Assembly (NCBI RefSeq): GCF_019977655.1
Contig: NZ_AP024849.1
Coordinates: 436,001 to 500,000, forward strand
Length of the DNA: 64,000 nt
Direction of reading: 5' to 3'
DNA from: Clostridium gelidum
Lineage (GTDB): Bacteria > Bacillota > Clostridia > Clostridiales > Clostridiaceae
The notes under the pieces are model-generated. The model did not search any database, was not told where the DNA came from, and saw only the letters and a list, made by a program, of their open reading frames with translations. The position numbers and the translations under genes are program-made. Below are positions 53,604 to 61,924 of this stretch, one piece after another (within the stretch, counting starts at the first letter, position 1; each line of letters begins with the position of its first letter).

Positions 53604-56294
53604 ATGTATAATATGCTACGAAATATGACTATAGATAGCAAAAATAGTTTTTTGGCTACTACACTATCAAGCATAGGTGATGGGGTAATTGCTACAGATA
53701 TAAATGGAAATATTATATTCTTAAATACTGCTGCAGAAGAAATAATGGGATGGGCTACAAGTGAAGTTATTGGTAAAAAGTTTTATGATATATTTGTACT
53801 TATAGATGCTGATACGAATCAGTTGTTAGAAAGTGCTATTAATAATGTGCTTATAGCAGGTACTGCAACGGGAGTGAAAGAAAGATCTGCTTTAATCACA
53901 AAGAGTGGAACTCGTAAATACATATCAGTAAATATTTCGCCTATAGTGGGAGAAACAGGAATTTTATCAGGAACAGTAACAGTTTTTAAAGACATAACAC
54001 AAATTAGAAGTATGGAACTTAAACTGATAGAGGAACAAAGTAACTATATGAAAGTATTTAACTCCGCTCCAGTTGGGGTTATAGTTATCAATGAAAATAC
54101 AATGATTACTAGAGTTAATGAGGCTGCACTAGATTTTTTGAATAGTACTGAAGAACAAAGTATAGGCAAAAAGTTTGGAGATGCATTTTTTTGTCAAGAA
54201 AGTTTTTCAGATCAACAAGGATGTAGATACAGCAGAAAATGCGAAAATTGTGAGATGAAAATAGGTATGAATTTAGCATTAAAATCTGGAATAGCAACTA
54301 CAAACATTGAATTCAGCAAATCTTTCATTGAAAATAGAAAGGCAAGGGAACTTTGGCTTAAAATGAGTATTACGCCAATGATTAATGAAAATAAAAGAAC
54401 TGCAGTTATAGTATTAATGGATATAACAGATAGAAAAAATAAGGAAGAAGATGTTACAAGATATAAAATACTTTCAGAAAAGGTAAGAGACATTATACAT
54501 TTTATCGATACTGAGGGTAATATTATTGATGTTAATCAATCAGGATTAAGTTCATATGGCTATACCTATGAAGAATTTTTAAAACTTAATATAAGGGATT
54601 TGCGTGCAGAAGGAATAATTACACAGGATTTTATTAAAAATATTGATGAAGGTGAAATATTTTATGAAACTGTTCATTATCGCAAGGATAGAAGTACGTT
54701 TCCAGTTGAAATAAGTGCTAAGGGGTCGGATGTAGGTGGCAAGAGAGTTATTATAAGCATTATAAGAGATATAACTGAAAGAAAAGTTGTAGAAAGTAGT
54801 CTTAAAGCTGCTAAGGAAGTAGCGGAAATTGCGAATAAGACAAAAAGTGAATTTTTAGCCAATATGAGTCACGAAATAAGAACACCTTTAAATGGAATAG
54901 TTGGTATGGTTGATTTAACGTTAGCCACAGAGTTAAGCGATGAACAAAAAGAAAATCTTATGATTGTGAAATCTTGTTCTAATTCTTTAGTAAAAGTAAT
55001 CAATGATATTTTAGATTTTTCGAAAATGGAAGCAAAAAAGCTAGTTATTGAGAATATTAATTTTGATATTAAATCTTTAATCGAAGAAACAATAAAAGCC
55101 CATTCTCCAAGTGCCATTAAAAAAGGAATAGAACTAAATTATACATTTTCGTTAGCTATTCCTCAATATGTACTTGGTGATCCAAGCAGACTTCAGCAAA
55201 TACTTAATAATCTTATAAGTAACGCGATTAAGTTTACTGAGAGAGGGGAAGTTCGGATAAAGGTTAAAGAAATAAAAAATCAAGATAATGAATTAGAAAT
55301 TCAATTTTCTGTTGAAGATACAGGAATAGGAATTTCAGAGGACAATGTAGGAATGTTATTTAAAAGTTTTAGTCAGCTAGATGGTTCTATCACTAGAAGA
55401 TTCGGTGGGACAGGATTGGGTCTTGCAATATCCAAACAACTATCAGAAATAATGGGTGGTAGATTATGGGTAGAAAGTGAAAGTGGGATAGGAAGTAAAT
55501 TTTATTTAATTCTTAAGTTTGCTATAGGTGTTAAAATTGAAACAAAGCCAAAAGAGATAATTGAATTAAAAAAAATTGATAGACCATATAATATATTGCT
55601 AGCTGAAGATGATAAAATAAATCAAATGGTTATTACTCGTATATTAAAAGAACGCGGGTACTTAGTGGATACTGCTGTTAATGGGCTTCAGGCCGTAGAT
55701 ATGTGTTTGAAAAATTCCTATGATGTCATTTTAATGGACATTCAAATGCCAGTAATGGATGGTATTGAAGCAGCTAAAAAGATAAGAGAAAAAAATAAAT
55801 ATACGCCAATTATAGCAATAACAGCTTATGCTCTTAAGGGTGATCGAGAGAAGTTTTTAGCACATGGCATGGATGAATATGTATCAAAACCCATAAAAAT
55901 TGAGGAATTATACAGTGCTATAGAGAAAAGTTTATCTTCAAATAAATATAATAATGATATATCAGATGTAGGTATATACTTAGATGAAGTTGGCAATATT
56001 GTTCTAAAGAAAATAGAAGTACCAAGTTTTGATAAGAAAGATTCGCCTTTGTTAAATGAATTATCAAAGGCAATAGACGCTATGAATAATGATTTAGAAA
56101 AAAGAGAGTTTCTTATGATTGAGTCACTGGCACATAAAATAAAAGACTTATCTAATAAGCTTGGTATTGAAGAACTAAAAATTATTGCATTTAAAATAGA
56201 ATTGGCAACAAGACGTGGTAATTTTGAAATGTTAATTGAAAAAGGGCGGAAGGCCAGCTATGTTTTTGAAGTATTTAAAAAATCAGTATTATAG
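53604..56294 (+). CDS. PAS hybrid histidine kinase with receiver and Hpt-like end
   Basis: 896 residues (ATG 53613 is an alternative start with better spacing from AGGTGG). Soluble. Three PAS domains (about 12-135, 145-275, 290-400; the second has a Cys cluster CRYSRKCENCEMK), HisKA with H423 (NMSHEIRTPLNG), an HATPase domain, a receiver with D712 (LMDIQMPVMDG), and a C-terminal Hpt-like helix with H844 (ESLAHKIKDLSNKLG). The canonical AHxLKGS pattern is altered to AHKIKDLS, so transfer is uncertain. Its place in the cheW-MCP-cheD operon suggests crosstalk with the receptor. Confidence 0.92.
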   Translation: MYNMLRNMTIDSKNSFLATTLSSIGDGVIATDINGNIIFLNTAAEEIMGWATSEVIGKKFYDIFVLIDADTNQLLESAINNVLIAGTATGVKERSALITKSGTRKYISVNISPIVGETGILSGTVTVFKDITQIRSMELKLIEEQSNYMKVFNSAPVGVIVINENTMITRVNEAALDFLNSTEEQSIGKKFGDAFFCQESFSDQQGCRYSRKCENCEMKIGMNLALKSGIATTNIEFSKSFIENRKARELWLKMSITPMINENKRTAVIVLMDITDRKNKEEDVTRYKILSEKVRDIIHFIDTEGNIIDVNQSGLSSYGYTYEEFLKLNIRDLRAEGIITQDFIKNIDEGEIFYETVHYRKDRSTFPVEISAKGSDVGGKRVIISIIRDITERKVVESSLKAAKEVAEIANKTKSEFLANMSHEIRTPLNGIVGMVDLTLATELSDEQKENLMIVKSCSNSLVKVINDILDFSKMEAKKLVIENINFDIKSLIEETIKAHSPSAIKKGIELNYTFSLAIPQYVLGDPSRLQQILNNLISNAIKFTERGEVRIKVKEIKNQDNELEIQFSVEDTGIGISEDNVGMLFKSFSQLDGSITRRFGGTGLGLAISKQLSEIMGGRLWVESESGIGSKFYLILKFAIGVKIETKPKEIIELKKIDRPYNILLAEDDKINQMVITRILKERGYLVDTAVNGLQAVDMCLKNSYDVILMDIQMPVMDGIEAAKKIREKNKYTPIIAITAYALKGDREKFLAHGMDEYVSKPIKIEELYSAIEKSLSSNKYNNDISDVGIYLDEVGNIVLKKIEVPSFDKKDSPLLNELSKAIDAMNNDLEKREFLMIESLAHKIKDLSNKLGIEELKIIAFKIELATRRGNFEMLIEKGRKASYVFEVFKKSVL

Positions 56295-56306
56295 GAGGAA
56301 AAGGAT

Positions 56307-56720
56307 ATGAAAATATTAATTGCTGAAGATGATATGACAAGCAGAAGATTTTTATTGAAGTTTTTATCTCAATATGGAGAGTGTGATGTAGCTGTTGATG
56401 GTATGGAGGCATTAGATGCCTATTTAATATCTGTAAAGGAAACAGAACCATATGATGTAATATGTTTAGATATTATGATGCCTAAAGTTGATGGTATAAA
56501 GGTACTAAAGGCTATAAGAGATTTCGAAAAACAAAGAGGAATAATGCCTGACAAGAAAGTAAAAATTATAATGATTACGGCTCTTGCTGATACCGAACAT
56601 GTTCATAAGGCATTTGAATTAGACTGTGTGGCCTATGCTTCAAAACCTATTGACACCGATAAGTTAATTGAAGTAATGAAAAATTTAGATGCTATAAAAA
56701 AAGGAACAGCAGGAGATTGA
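56307..56720 (+). CDS. Single-domain response regulator (CheY-like)
   Basis: 137 residues, only a receiver domain: acidic pair EDD at 7-9, phospho-acceptor D55 (CLDIMMPKVDG), the switch Thr in MITALAD and K112 in SKPID. No output domain. GGAGG precedes ATG 56307; the gene starts 12 bases after the hybrid kinase. It is the natural end point of the kinase relay and could act like CheY or pass phosphate on. Confidence 0.94.
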   Translation: MKILIAEDDMTSRRFLLKFLSQYGECDVAVDGMEALDAYLISVKETEPYDVICLDIMMPKVDGIKVLKAIRDFEKQRGIMPDKKVKIIMITALADTEHVHKAFELDCVAYASKPIDTDKLIEVMKNLDAIKKGTAGD

Positions 56721-56965
56721 ATAATGATTTCAAAGATTTCACTCCATAAGTCATCACCTCCTTAAATAGGATATATGTGTGTATGCATATTATTTCATAT
56801 TTTAGGATAAATAATAATTTTGAGCGGGCATGAGTTGAAGTAATTTAAAGAGCATTTCAATAAGATGAATTTATAAAAATAATATTGTATGAAGTATCAC
56901 TGAGATTTTAATGATATTATACCTTTAATAAGCAAATTTATAATTAATTATTAAACTTTTTAGGA

Positions 56966-56995
56966 TTGACAGAATTTCAGCAAATATTGTATAAT
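56966..56995 (+). promoter_or_regulatory. Promoter of rpsU
   Basis: TTGACA, 18-bp spacer, TATAAT, 70 bp before the rpsU start. The remaining gap 56721-56965 contains CATCACCTCCTT (56751-56762), a copy of the 16S rRNA 3'-end sequence on this strand, and nothing else recognised. Confidence 0.85.
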
Positions 56996-57064
56996 ATTAA
57001 GAAGCTCACATTTGTAAATTGTATTTATAGTTTACAGTACAGTGATGGAGGGAGGGATATAATC

Positions 57065-57241
57065 ATGTCAGAAATTAAATTGAGAGAAAATGAAACTCTA
57101 GAGCAAGCATTAAGAAGATTTAAAAAACAATGTTCAATGTCTGGAGTCCTTGCCGAGGTCAAAAAAAGAGAACACTATGAAAAACCAAGTGTAAAAAGAA
57201 AGAAAAAGTCAATTGAAGCTAGAAAAAGAAAATTCAAATAG
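57065..57241 (+). CDS. rpsU: 30S ribosomal protein S21
   Basis: 58 residues from ATG 57065 behind GGAGGG. The sequence is typical S21: SEIKLRENETLEQALRRFKK, then VLAEVKKREHYEKPSVKRK and a basic tail. It binds the small subunit near the mRNA exit and helps initiation. It stands alone rather than next to yqeY/gatB as often seen in Firmicutes. The longer in-frame ORF beginning at 56966 covers the promoter and is not used. Confidence 0.97.
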   Translation: MSEIKLRENETLEQALRRFKKQCSMSGVLAEVKKREHYEKPSVKRKKKSIEARKRKFK

Positions 57242-57406
57242 TAAATTGTAGTTTACTAACAAGTACTAACAATTCTGATATTAGACTATTTTAGTTATAG
57301 ATAAGTAGCAACTTCAACAATTTATGTCTCAGAAGTATCCATGGGGAAACGAAAATTTATAGGTACGAGCTACTTAATTTATCAGAATATAAAAAATAAA
57401 AATTTC

Positions 57407-57456
57407 AGCCTGAAGTAGAAAAGATTTTTGAATAATTTTCTACCTTAGGCTTTTTA
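57407..57456 (+). terminator. Terminator, family AGCCTGAAGTAGAAA
   Basis: AGCCTGAAGTAGAAAA pairs with TTTTCTACCTTAGGCT (one G-T, one mismatch), followed by T5. It closes rpsU about 165 bases downstream and closely resembles the terminator at 49794. Confidence 0.8.
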
Positions 57457-57481
57457 TATTTAAGAAATTACTTATACTTTA

Positions 57482-57600
57482 GAAAATCCGCATATGTGTG
57501 ATGTTTATCAATGGATTTTAATTACAGAAGATGCACATAAAGTACATAAAAAATGGGATTTGAAATTGTGAGTAGATCAAATGACTGGATGGAAACTAGG
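57482..57600 (+). other. Possible gene remnant
   Basis: Translates as ENPHMCDVYQWILITEDAHK, VHKKWDLKL, stop at 57569-57571, then VDQMTGWKLGKQEQ in the same frame. Composition looks coding, but there is no start, ribosome site or recognised family. Confidence 0.3.
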
Positions 57601-57619
57601 AAAGCAAGAGCAAATAGAC

Positions 57620-57665
57620 AATGATAATATAAATTACAATGATTTATATTATCATTATTTTTTTG
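57620..57665 (+). terminator. Strong terminator before the ATP-grasp cluster
   Basis: AATGATAATATAAAT pairs perfectly (15 bp) with ATTTATATTATCATT across a 7-nt loop and runs into eight T. It insulates the cluster that follows. Confidence 0.88.
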
Positions 57666-57788
57666 TTATAATTTATTCTAAAAATTATAACTATTTGAAT
57701 AAATTATAAGTTATAGTACATTGCAAAGAAAAAATATATTATAATATGATTATTAATTTAAAATTGCAAAACAAGTGTGAGGGTAAAG

Positions 57789-58172
57789 ATGGAAATTTAT
57801 ATTTATAGAACTTATGATGAATGGTTTAATGACAAGCCCACAGAAATTCTTGAAGGAGAAGTTAATTCTATATATAATGGAGCACTAGTAATTGATACGG
57901 TTATAGATTATAAAAATTATAGACAAGTATTTTCCCTAAAAAATAACTTTGCTTTTATATATAAACTTTCGTATGGTTTTTTATCTTATGCTAAAGAGAT
58001 TAATGTATATTCTAATGTTAAGTCTTGGAAAGATTCTAAGCCTGAAATCACATTCAAAGGTGAAGTATGTGAGAGTGAATGTGCGGATAGTCATTTAGTA
58101 TTTATAAATGAGGATGGTTTTAAACATTGTATATCCTTAGACGAAATTTATGCTGTTACATATGAAAGGTAG
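57789..58172 (+). CDS. Unrecognised protein with internal duplication
   Basis: 127 residues from ATG 57789 behind GAGGG; GTG 57777 is in frame but upstream of that site. Not assigned to a family. Two similar halves: IYIYRTYDEWFNDKPTEILE with GEVNSIYNGALVID, and INVYSNVKSWKDSKPEITFK with GEVCESECADSHLVFI, so it probably arose from a duplication of a beta-rich unit of about 60 residues. Soluble. First gene of the compact cluster; the next gene starts 6 bases later. Confidence 0.8.
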   Translation: MEIYIYRTYDEWFNDKPTEILEGEVNSIYNGALVIDTVIDYKNYRQVFSLKNNFAFIYKLSYGFLSYAKEINVYSNVKSWKDSKPEITFKGEVCESECADSHLVFINEDGFKHCISLDEIYAVTYER

Positions 58173-58178
58173 GATTAT

Positions 58179-58805
58179 ATGACTCTACAGGAAATAGATT
58201 TAAGAAATGTCTATAGAAGATGGAAGTCAGATTTAGGCCCGTTTCAAGGGTTCTTTAGAAGCACACCATTTGTTTCATTACAAACATATGATGATTTTAC
58301 CCTAGAGACAAAAAATATAAATGGATATGATCAAAAAGTAGTAGATATTATAATGGAAAATATTAATGAAAATAATTTTCTTATAATTGATTTACCCCTT
58401 GATGAAATTTTAAATTTAGCATTAGTCCTAAATAATGAATATTCTATAAAACCAATTTTAAACGTTAATTTATTATTTCATCCTTTTGGAATAATAGGGA
58501 ATAAAGATAATATTAATAAATTGATAAATAATGGATTGGAATTAAAAAAGATAAATAGTAAGAAGTTTGTTATGTTAATTCCTTATGATAGATATAATGA
58601 TAAGCTTTGGACTAATGATTTAAAGGATAAATTAAATAATCAATATGGTATAGGGGAAGATGATATTCCGGGTATCAATGTGTTAAAAGAACTAGAGTAC
58701 AGTAAGGTTATTATTTTGACTAAAGATAATATAAAGGAAGACTTAAATGATTATGTAAATTTTATAAATAAGGACATGAGGGTACAAATAATAAAGGTGA
58801 TGTGA
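58179..58805 (+). CDS. Unrecognised protein of the ATP-grasp cluster
   Basis: 208 residues, no characterised family recognised. The N-terminus (RNVYRRWKSDLGPFQGFFRS) is basic and aromatic. The middle alternates strands and helices (NNFLIIDLPLDEILNLALVL, KPILNVNLLFHPFGIIG, KKFVMLIPYDRYND) as in a Rossmann-like alpha/beta fold, but no nucleotide loop or catalytic triad is evident. AAAGGTAGG precedes ATG 58179. It ends at 58805, just 2 bases before the next start codon, so the genes are translationally linked. Confidence 0.8.
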   Translation: MTLQEIDLRNVYRRWKSDLGPFQGFFRSTPFVSLQTYDDFTLETKNINGYDQKVVDIIMENINENNFLIIDLPLDEILNLALVLNNEYSIKPILNVNLLFHPFGIIGNKDNINKLINNGLELKKINSKKFVMLIPYDRYNDKLWTNDLKDKLNNQYGIGEDDIPGINVLKELEYSKVIILTKDNIKEDLNDYVNFINKDMRVQIIKVM

Positions 58806-58807
58806 TA

Positions 58808-59158
58808 ATGAAAGATTTTGGGCAAATAGTAAAGGAAAATAAAAAAAGAGCACTATCTATAGCTGTAGCTACAGCATTTTTAGTTAGTGGACCATTTGGA
58901 TTGGGAGGATGTTATAATCCACAAGAAAAACAAAAGGAAGAAGAAGAAGGAACTGTTAATGGAAATGGGTTTAGCGGTGGAGGTTATTATGGAGGCTGGA
59001 ATAGTTTTAGTGGAGGTTCATCTGGTGCAAAGTCTTCTAATAGCGATGCTTCTGTAAATAGTGATTCTTCAAGTGGTAGTAAAAGTGGTATAACAAGCTC
59101 ATCAAGTGGAAAATCTTCAGGATACTCTGGTGCAAAGGGTGGAAGTTCTTCTAGTTAA
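58808..59158 (+). CDS. Ser/Gly-rich lipoprotein, YgiB-like
   Basis: 116 residues from ATG 58808 (AAAGGTG 8 bases upstream, inside the preceding gene). Basic start, hydrophobic stretch (ALSIAVATAFLVSGPFG) and lipobox LGGC with C35, so predicted lipid-anchored outside the membrane. The mature part is short: an acidic EEEEG patch, then Gly/Tyr/Trp (GGGYYGGW) and a Ser/Gly tail of about 60 residues. Length, lipobox and Ser-rich end resemble enterobacterial YgiB/YjfM, which sit next to YgiC/YjfC. The link is by context and composition, not by clear homology. Confidence 0.8.
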   Translation: MKDFGQIVKENKKRALSIAVATAFLVSGPFGLGGCYNPQEKQKEEEEGTVNGNGFSGGGYYGGWNSFSGGSSGAKSSNSDASVNSDSSSGSKSGITSSSSGKSSGYSGAKGGSSSS

Positions 59159-59268
59159 GATGAATTAAAAAAGCTTCGAGTTTTGAAGACTAATAAAATT
59201 TATAGTTAAAGTATTATAATGGACAATTGAAAAGAAAATAGTCTTTGTTATGGGAAGTGATTTATTAC

Positions 59269-61737
59269 ATGGAGAAACAAATTAAATACACTGAGGATGT
59301 TTTATTTGATAATTATATGGTAAGTTCTTTAGGGGAAGAGTATGTCCATTCACAAATACCTTTTTATTTTGATAAAGATACCTATAATGAAATGGTGTTT
59401 TATAGTGAAGAAATAAATAGAATTTCTTTAGGAATATTACAAGAGATTACAGGAATACATAAGGATGCATTAAATTATTTTGATGATTTTTTATTTAAAG
59501 ATAAAATATTCAATTTAAAATGTCCTATAGCTCCAATGTTTTGGACGAGATATGATACTTTTAGAGATGAACAGAATAATATTTATTTTGCTGAATTTAA
59601 TTATGACAAGCCTTGTGGACAAAAAGAAATGCATTTAGCAGGAAAAAGTAATTTTGATGGAAATCTAAATGTAGAATTTATAGATAATGTTATTAAAGAA
59701 TTGTTAAAAATTTGTGGTAGTTATTCTAACAGTGAAGAGAAAATTAATGTGGGATTCTTAATGGACCCTTGTCATTATGAAGAATTACATCATAGTTATT
59801 ATTTCAAACATATTTTAAAAAATACAAATATTAATATAGTACAGGTTGGACCAAGTAATTTATCTGTTAAGGATGAATACGTTTATGGGTATTCTGATAT
59901 TAAGTTACCTATAATATTAAGATTATTTCCTACAGAGTTTTTCTATGAAATTTCTAATATAAATGAAATTTTAGAGTGTGCCAATAAAGGTAATGTTTTA
60001 TTAATAAATGATCCTAGAATTATTGCTATTCAAGCAAAAGGATTCTTTGCTTATTTGTGGAATTTAGTAAGAGAAGACTCTAAGCTTCTTTCTTTAAAAG
60101 ATAAGATGATTATTAGTAAATGTATTCCATATACAGAAATATTAAAACCAAGTGATACAGAAGAGGTGATAACGAATAAAGATAAATATGTTATTAAATC
60201 CTCATTAGGTAGATATAGTCAAGAAGTTTATATTGGCAAGCTTTATACACAAGAAAAGTGGAATGAGCAAATGAAAATTGTATCTGAAAGTAATAAGATA
60301 CATATAAGACAGAATTTAATCAATATAAAACAGGAATATACCTATGCTCCAAGTGCTTATAATATGAATATTCCAACATTAGCGTTTGGAAACTTTGGAG
60401 TTTATCTGATAAACTATAAAGCACAGGGATTTTTAGTTAGATGGAGTAAGAATTTTTTAACTAATGATAATTATACATGGATGTGCCCTCTTGGAGTTAA
60501 AGATTCTTCTATTTTTATAAAAGAGTTCAACCCTAAAAACAGAAAAGAAGTTTGGAATGATATAATAGAGGAAGCCACATTTAAATATCAATTTACAGGT
60601 GCATACACAAATATCACTGAGTATATTTCATTAGATTCAGTGATTATAAAGGAAAGTCTCTATAAAGAACTATTTTCTGCATCGCATAAATTTTGTGAGA
60701 TTTTAAAAAGAATATATCCTTATATACAAAAGAATATGGAGCTTTTTGGACCTATATTAGGTATACCGGAAGATCTTTATAAATTAGTTTCTAGGACATT
60801 AACTTCTGCACTTTGTGCACTTGGAAGAATAGATTTTGCTATTGATAACAACGGAGATCTAAAAATTTTAGAATTTAATTCAGAAACTCCTGCTGGATTA
60901 GTTGAAGCTATTGGACTAAATGCTATAATTAAGGAGAAACTTAATATTAAATATGACAATCCTAATGAAAATCTTAAAAATCATATAAGGGAAACATTTT
61001 CGTCCATATTAAAAGAGCTCAAAAAAAATAAAAAAATAAAAAATGTTGCAGTTGTGACTTCGTGGTATTATGAAGATATATATACAAGCAAATTGATAGC
61101 TCAAATATTAGAGGAATTAAAAGAATATAATATTGTCTTTGGAAATATATATGATTTGAAGGTAACCAATAATGAACTTTATCTTTATGGAAAAGAAATT
61201 AATGCTATATATAGACATTATCCATTAGATTGGTTTTATTATGAGGAAGAAATGAAGAAGATAATTGAACCTTTAAATTCCGGAGACTATTTAATAAATC
61301 CTGGACATACATTAATAACTCAATCTAAGGCACTTTTTGCAGTAATTCATGAGCTTATGGGGAAGGAATTTTTTTCTGAACAAGATGAAAATTTTATTTT
61401 GAAATATATACCTTATACATGCTTAGAACCTGATAAGAAGCTTTCTTCTGATTGTGTAATCAAGCCATATCTTTCGAGAGAAGGTGCAGGCATTGAGTTG
61501 AGTTATGATGGAGTGAGCCAAGAACAAGAGGATATTGTATTTCAAAATAGAGTCAATAATAAGCCTTTATATGGAAGCGTTTATTCAACAATAAAAGAAT
61601 ATAGTAAATATCAATTCCCAGTAATAGGGGTATATATAACAGATGATAAACCATCGGGACTATTTACGAGAATGGGTGATTTTATAACTAATAAGAATGC
61701 TACATATATGTCTACATATATTAAGCTGGATAAGTGA
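59269..61737 (+). CDS. Double ATP-grasp, glutathionylspermidine synthase-like
   Basis: 822 residues from ATG 59269 (GGGAAG 11 bases upstream; the TTG frame start at 59245 is rejected). Two tandem halves resemble the C-terminal synthetase domain of glutathionylspermidine synthase/YgiC. Half one has YFAEFNYDKPCG and YVIKSSLGRYSQ; half two has LKILEFNSETPAG, CVIKPYLSREGAGI (K732) and GLFTRMGDFIT. The KPxxxREG ATP-binding pattern is intact only in half two, so half one may be structural or bind a different ligand. Expected reaction: ATP-dependent amide bond formation between a carboxylate and an amine; substrates unknown. No amidase domain is present. Confidence 0.86.
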   Translation: MEKQIKYTEDVLFDNYMVSSLGEEYVHSQIPFYFDKDTYNEMVFYSEEINRISLGILQEITGIHKDALNYFDDFLFKDKIFNLKCPIAPMFWTRYDTFRDEQNNIYFAEFNYDKPCGQKEMHLAGKSNFDGNLNVEFIDNVIKELLKICGSYSNSEEKINVGFLMDPCHYEELHHSYYFKHILKNTNINIVQVGPSNLSVKDEYVYGYSDIKLPIILRLFPTEFFYEISNINEILECANKGNVLLINDPRIIAIQAKGFFAYLWNLVREDSKLLSLKDKMIISKCIPYTEILKPSDTEEVITNKDKYVIKSSLGRYSQEVYIGKLYTQEKWNEQMKIVSESNKIHIRQNLINIKQEYTYAPSAYNMNIPTLAFGNFGVYLINYKAQGFLVRWSKNFLTNDNYTWMCPLGVKDSSIFIKEFNPKNRKEVWNDIIEEATFKYQFTGAYTNITEYISLDSVIIKESLYKELFSASHKFCEILKRIYPYIQKNMELFGPILGIPEDLYKLVSRTLTSALCALGRIDFAIDNNGDLKILEFNSETPAGLVEAIGLNAIIKEKLNIKYDNPNENLKNHIRETFSSILKELKKNKKIKNVAVVTSWYYEDIYTSKLIAQILEELKEYNIVFGNIYDLKVTNNELYLYGKEINAIYRHYPLDWFYYEEEMKKIIEPLNSGDYLINPGHTLITQSKALFAVIHELMGKEFFSEQDENFILKYIPYTCLEPDKKLSSDCVIKPYLSREGAGIELSYDGVSQEQEDIVFQNRVNNKPLYGSVYSTIKEYSKYQFPVIGVYITDDKPSGLFTRMGDFITNKNATYMSTYIKLDK

Positions 61738-61780
61738 GATAAGTGAGAATCGAAATCTTGTATTTATTTATTCGAACTTA

Positions 61781-61850
61781 GTTAACTAGTTCTGCTAGTT
61801 AACATACTTATTGCTTAGCAGAACTTTACACGGTGCAATCTATGATTGTG
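61781..61850 (+). other. Structured leader of the DUF350 gene
   Basis: The 187-bp gap holds GTTAACTAG-TTCTG-CTAGTTAAC (61781-61803) and an overlapping 10-bp stem AGTTCTGCTA (61788-61797) with TAGCAGAACT (61816-61825); both cannot form at once. A third stem GCAATC-TAT-GATTG follows (61834-61847), and a second CAGAACTT copy lies at 61855. The stretch is GC-richer than the surroundings. It looks like a switchable leader, but no known riboswitch core is recognised. Confidence 0.5.
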
Positions 61851-61924
61851 CTCTCAGAACTTGATCAGCGCGTGAGTGTGAGTTGGGTTTCTAGCAAATA
61901 ATAAATAAAAGGAGGAAGATTTTA

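Noticed and set aside
54115..55117. Minus-strand frames within the hybrid kinase gene
   Set aside because: Antisense shadows of conserved kinase coding sequence.
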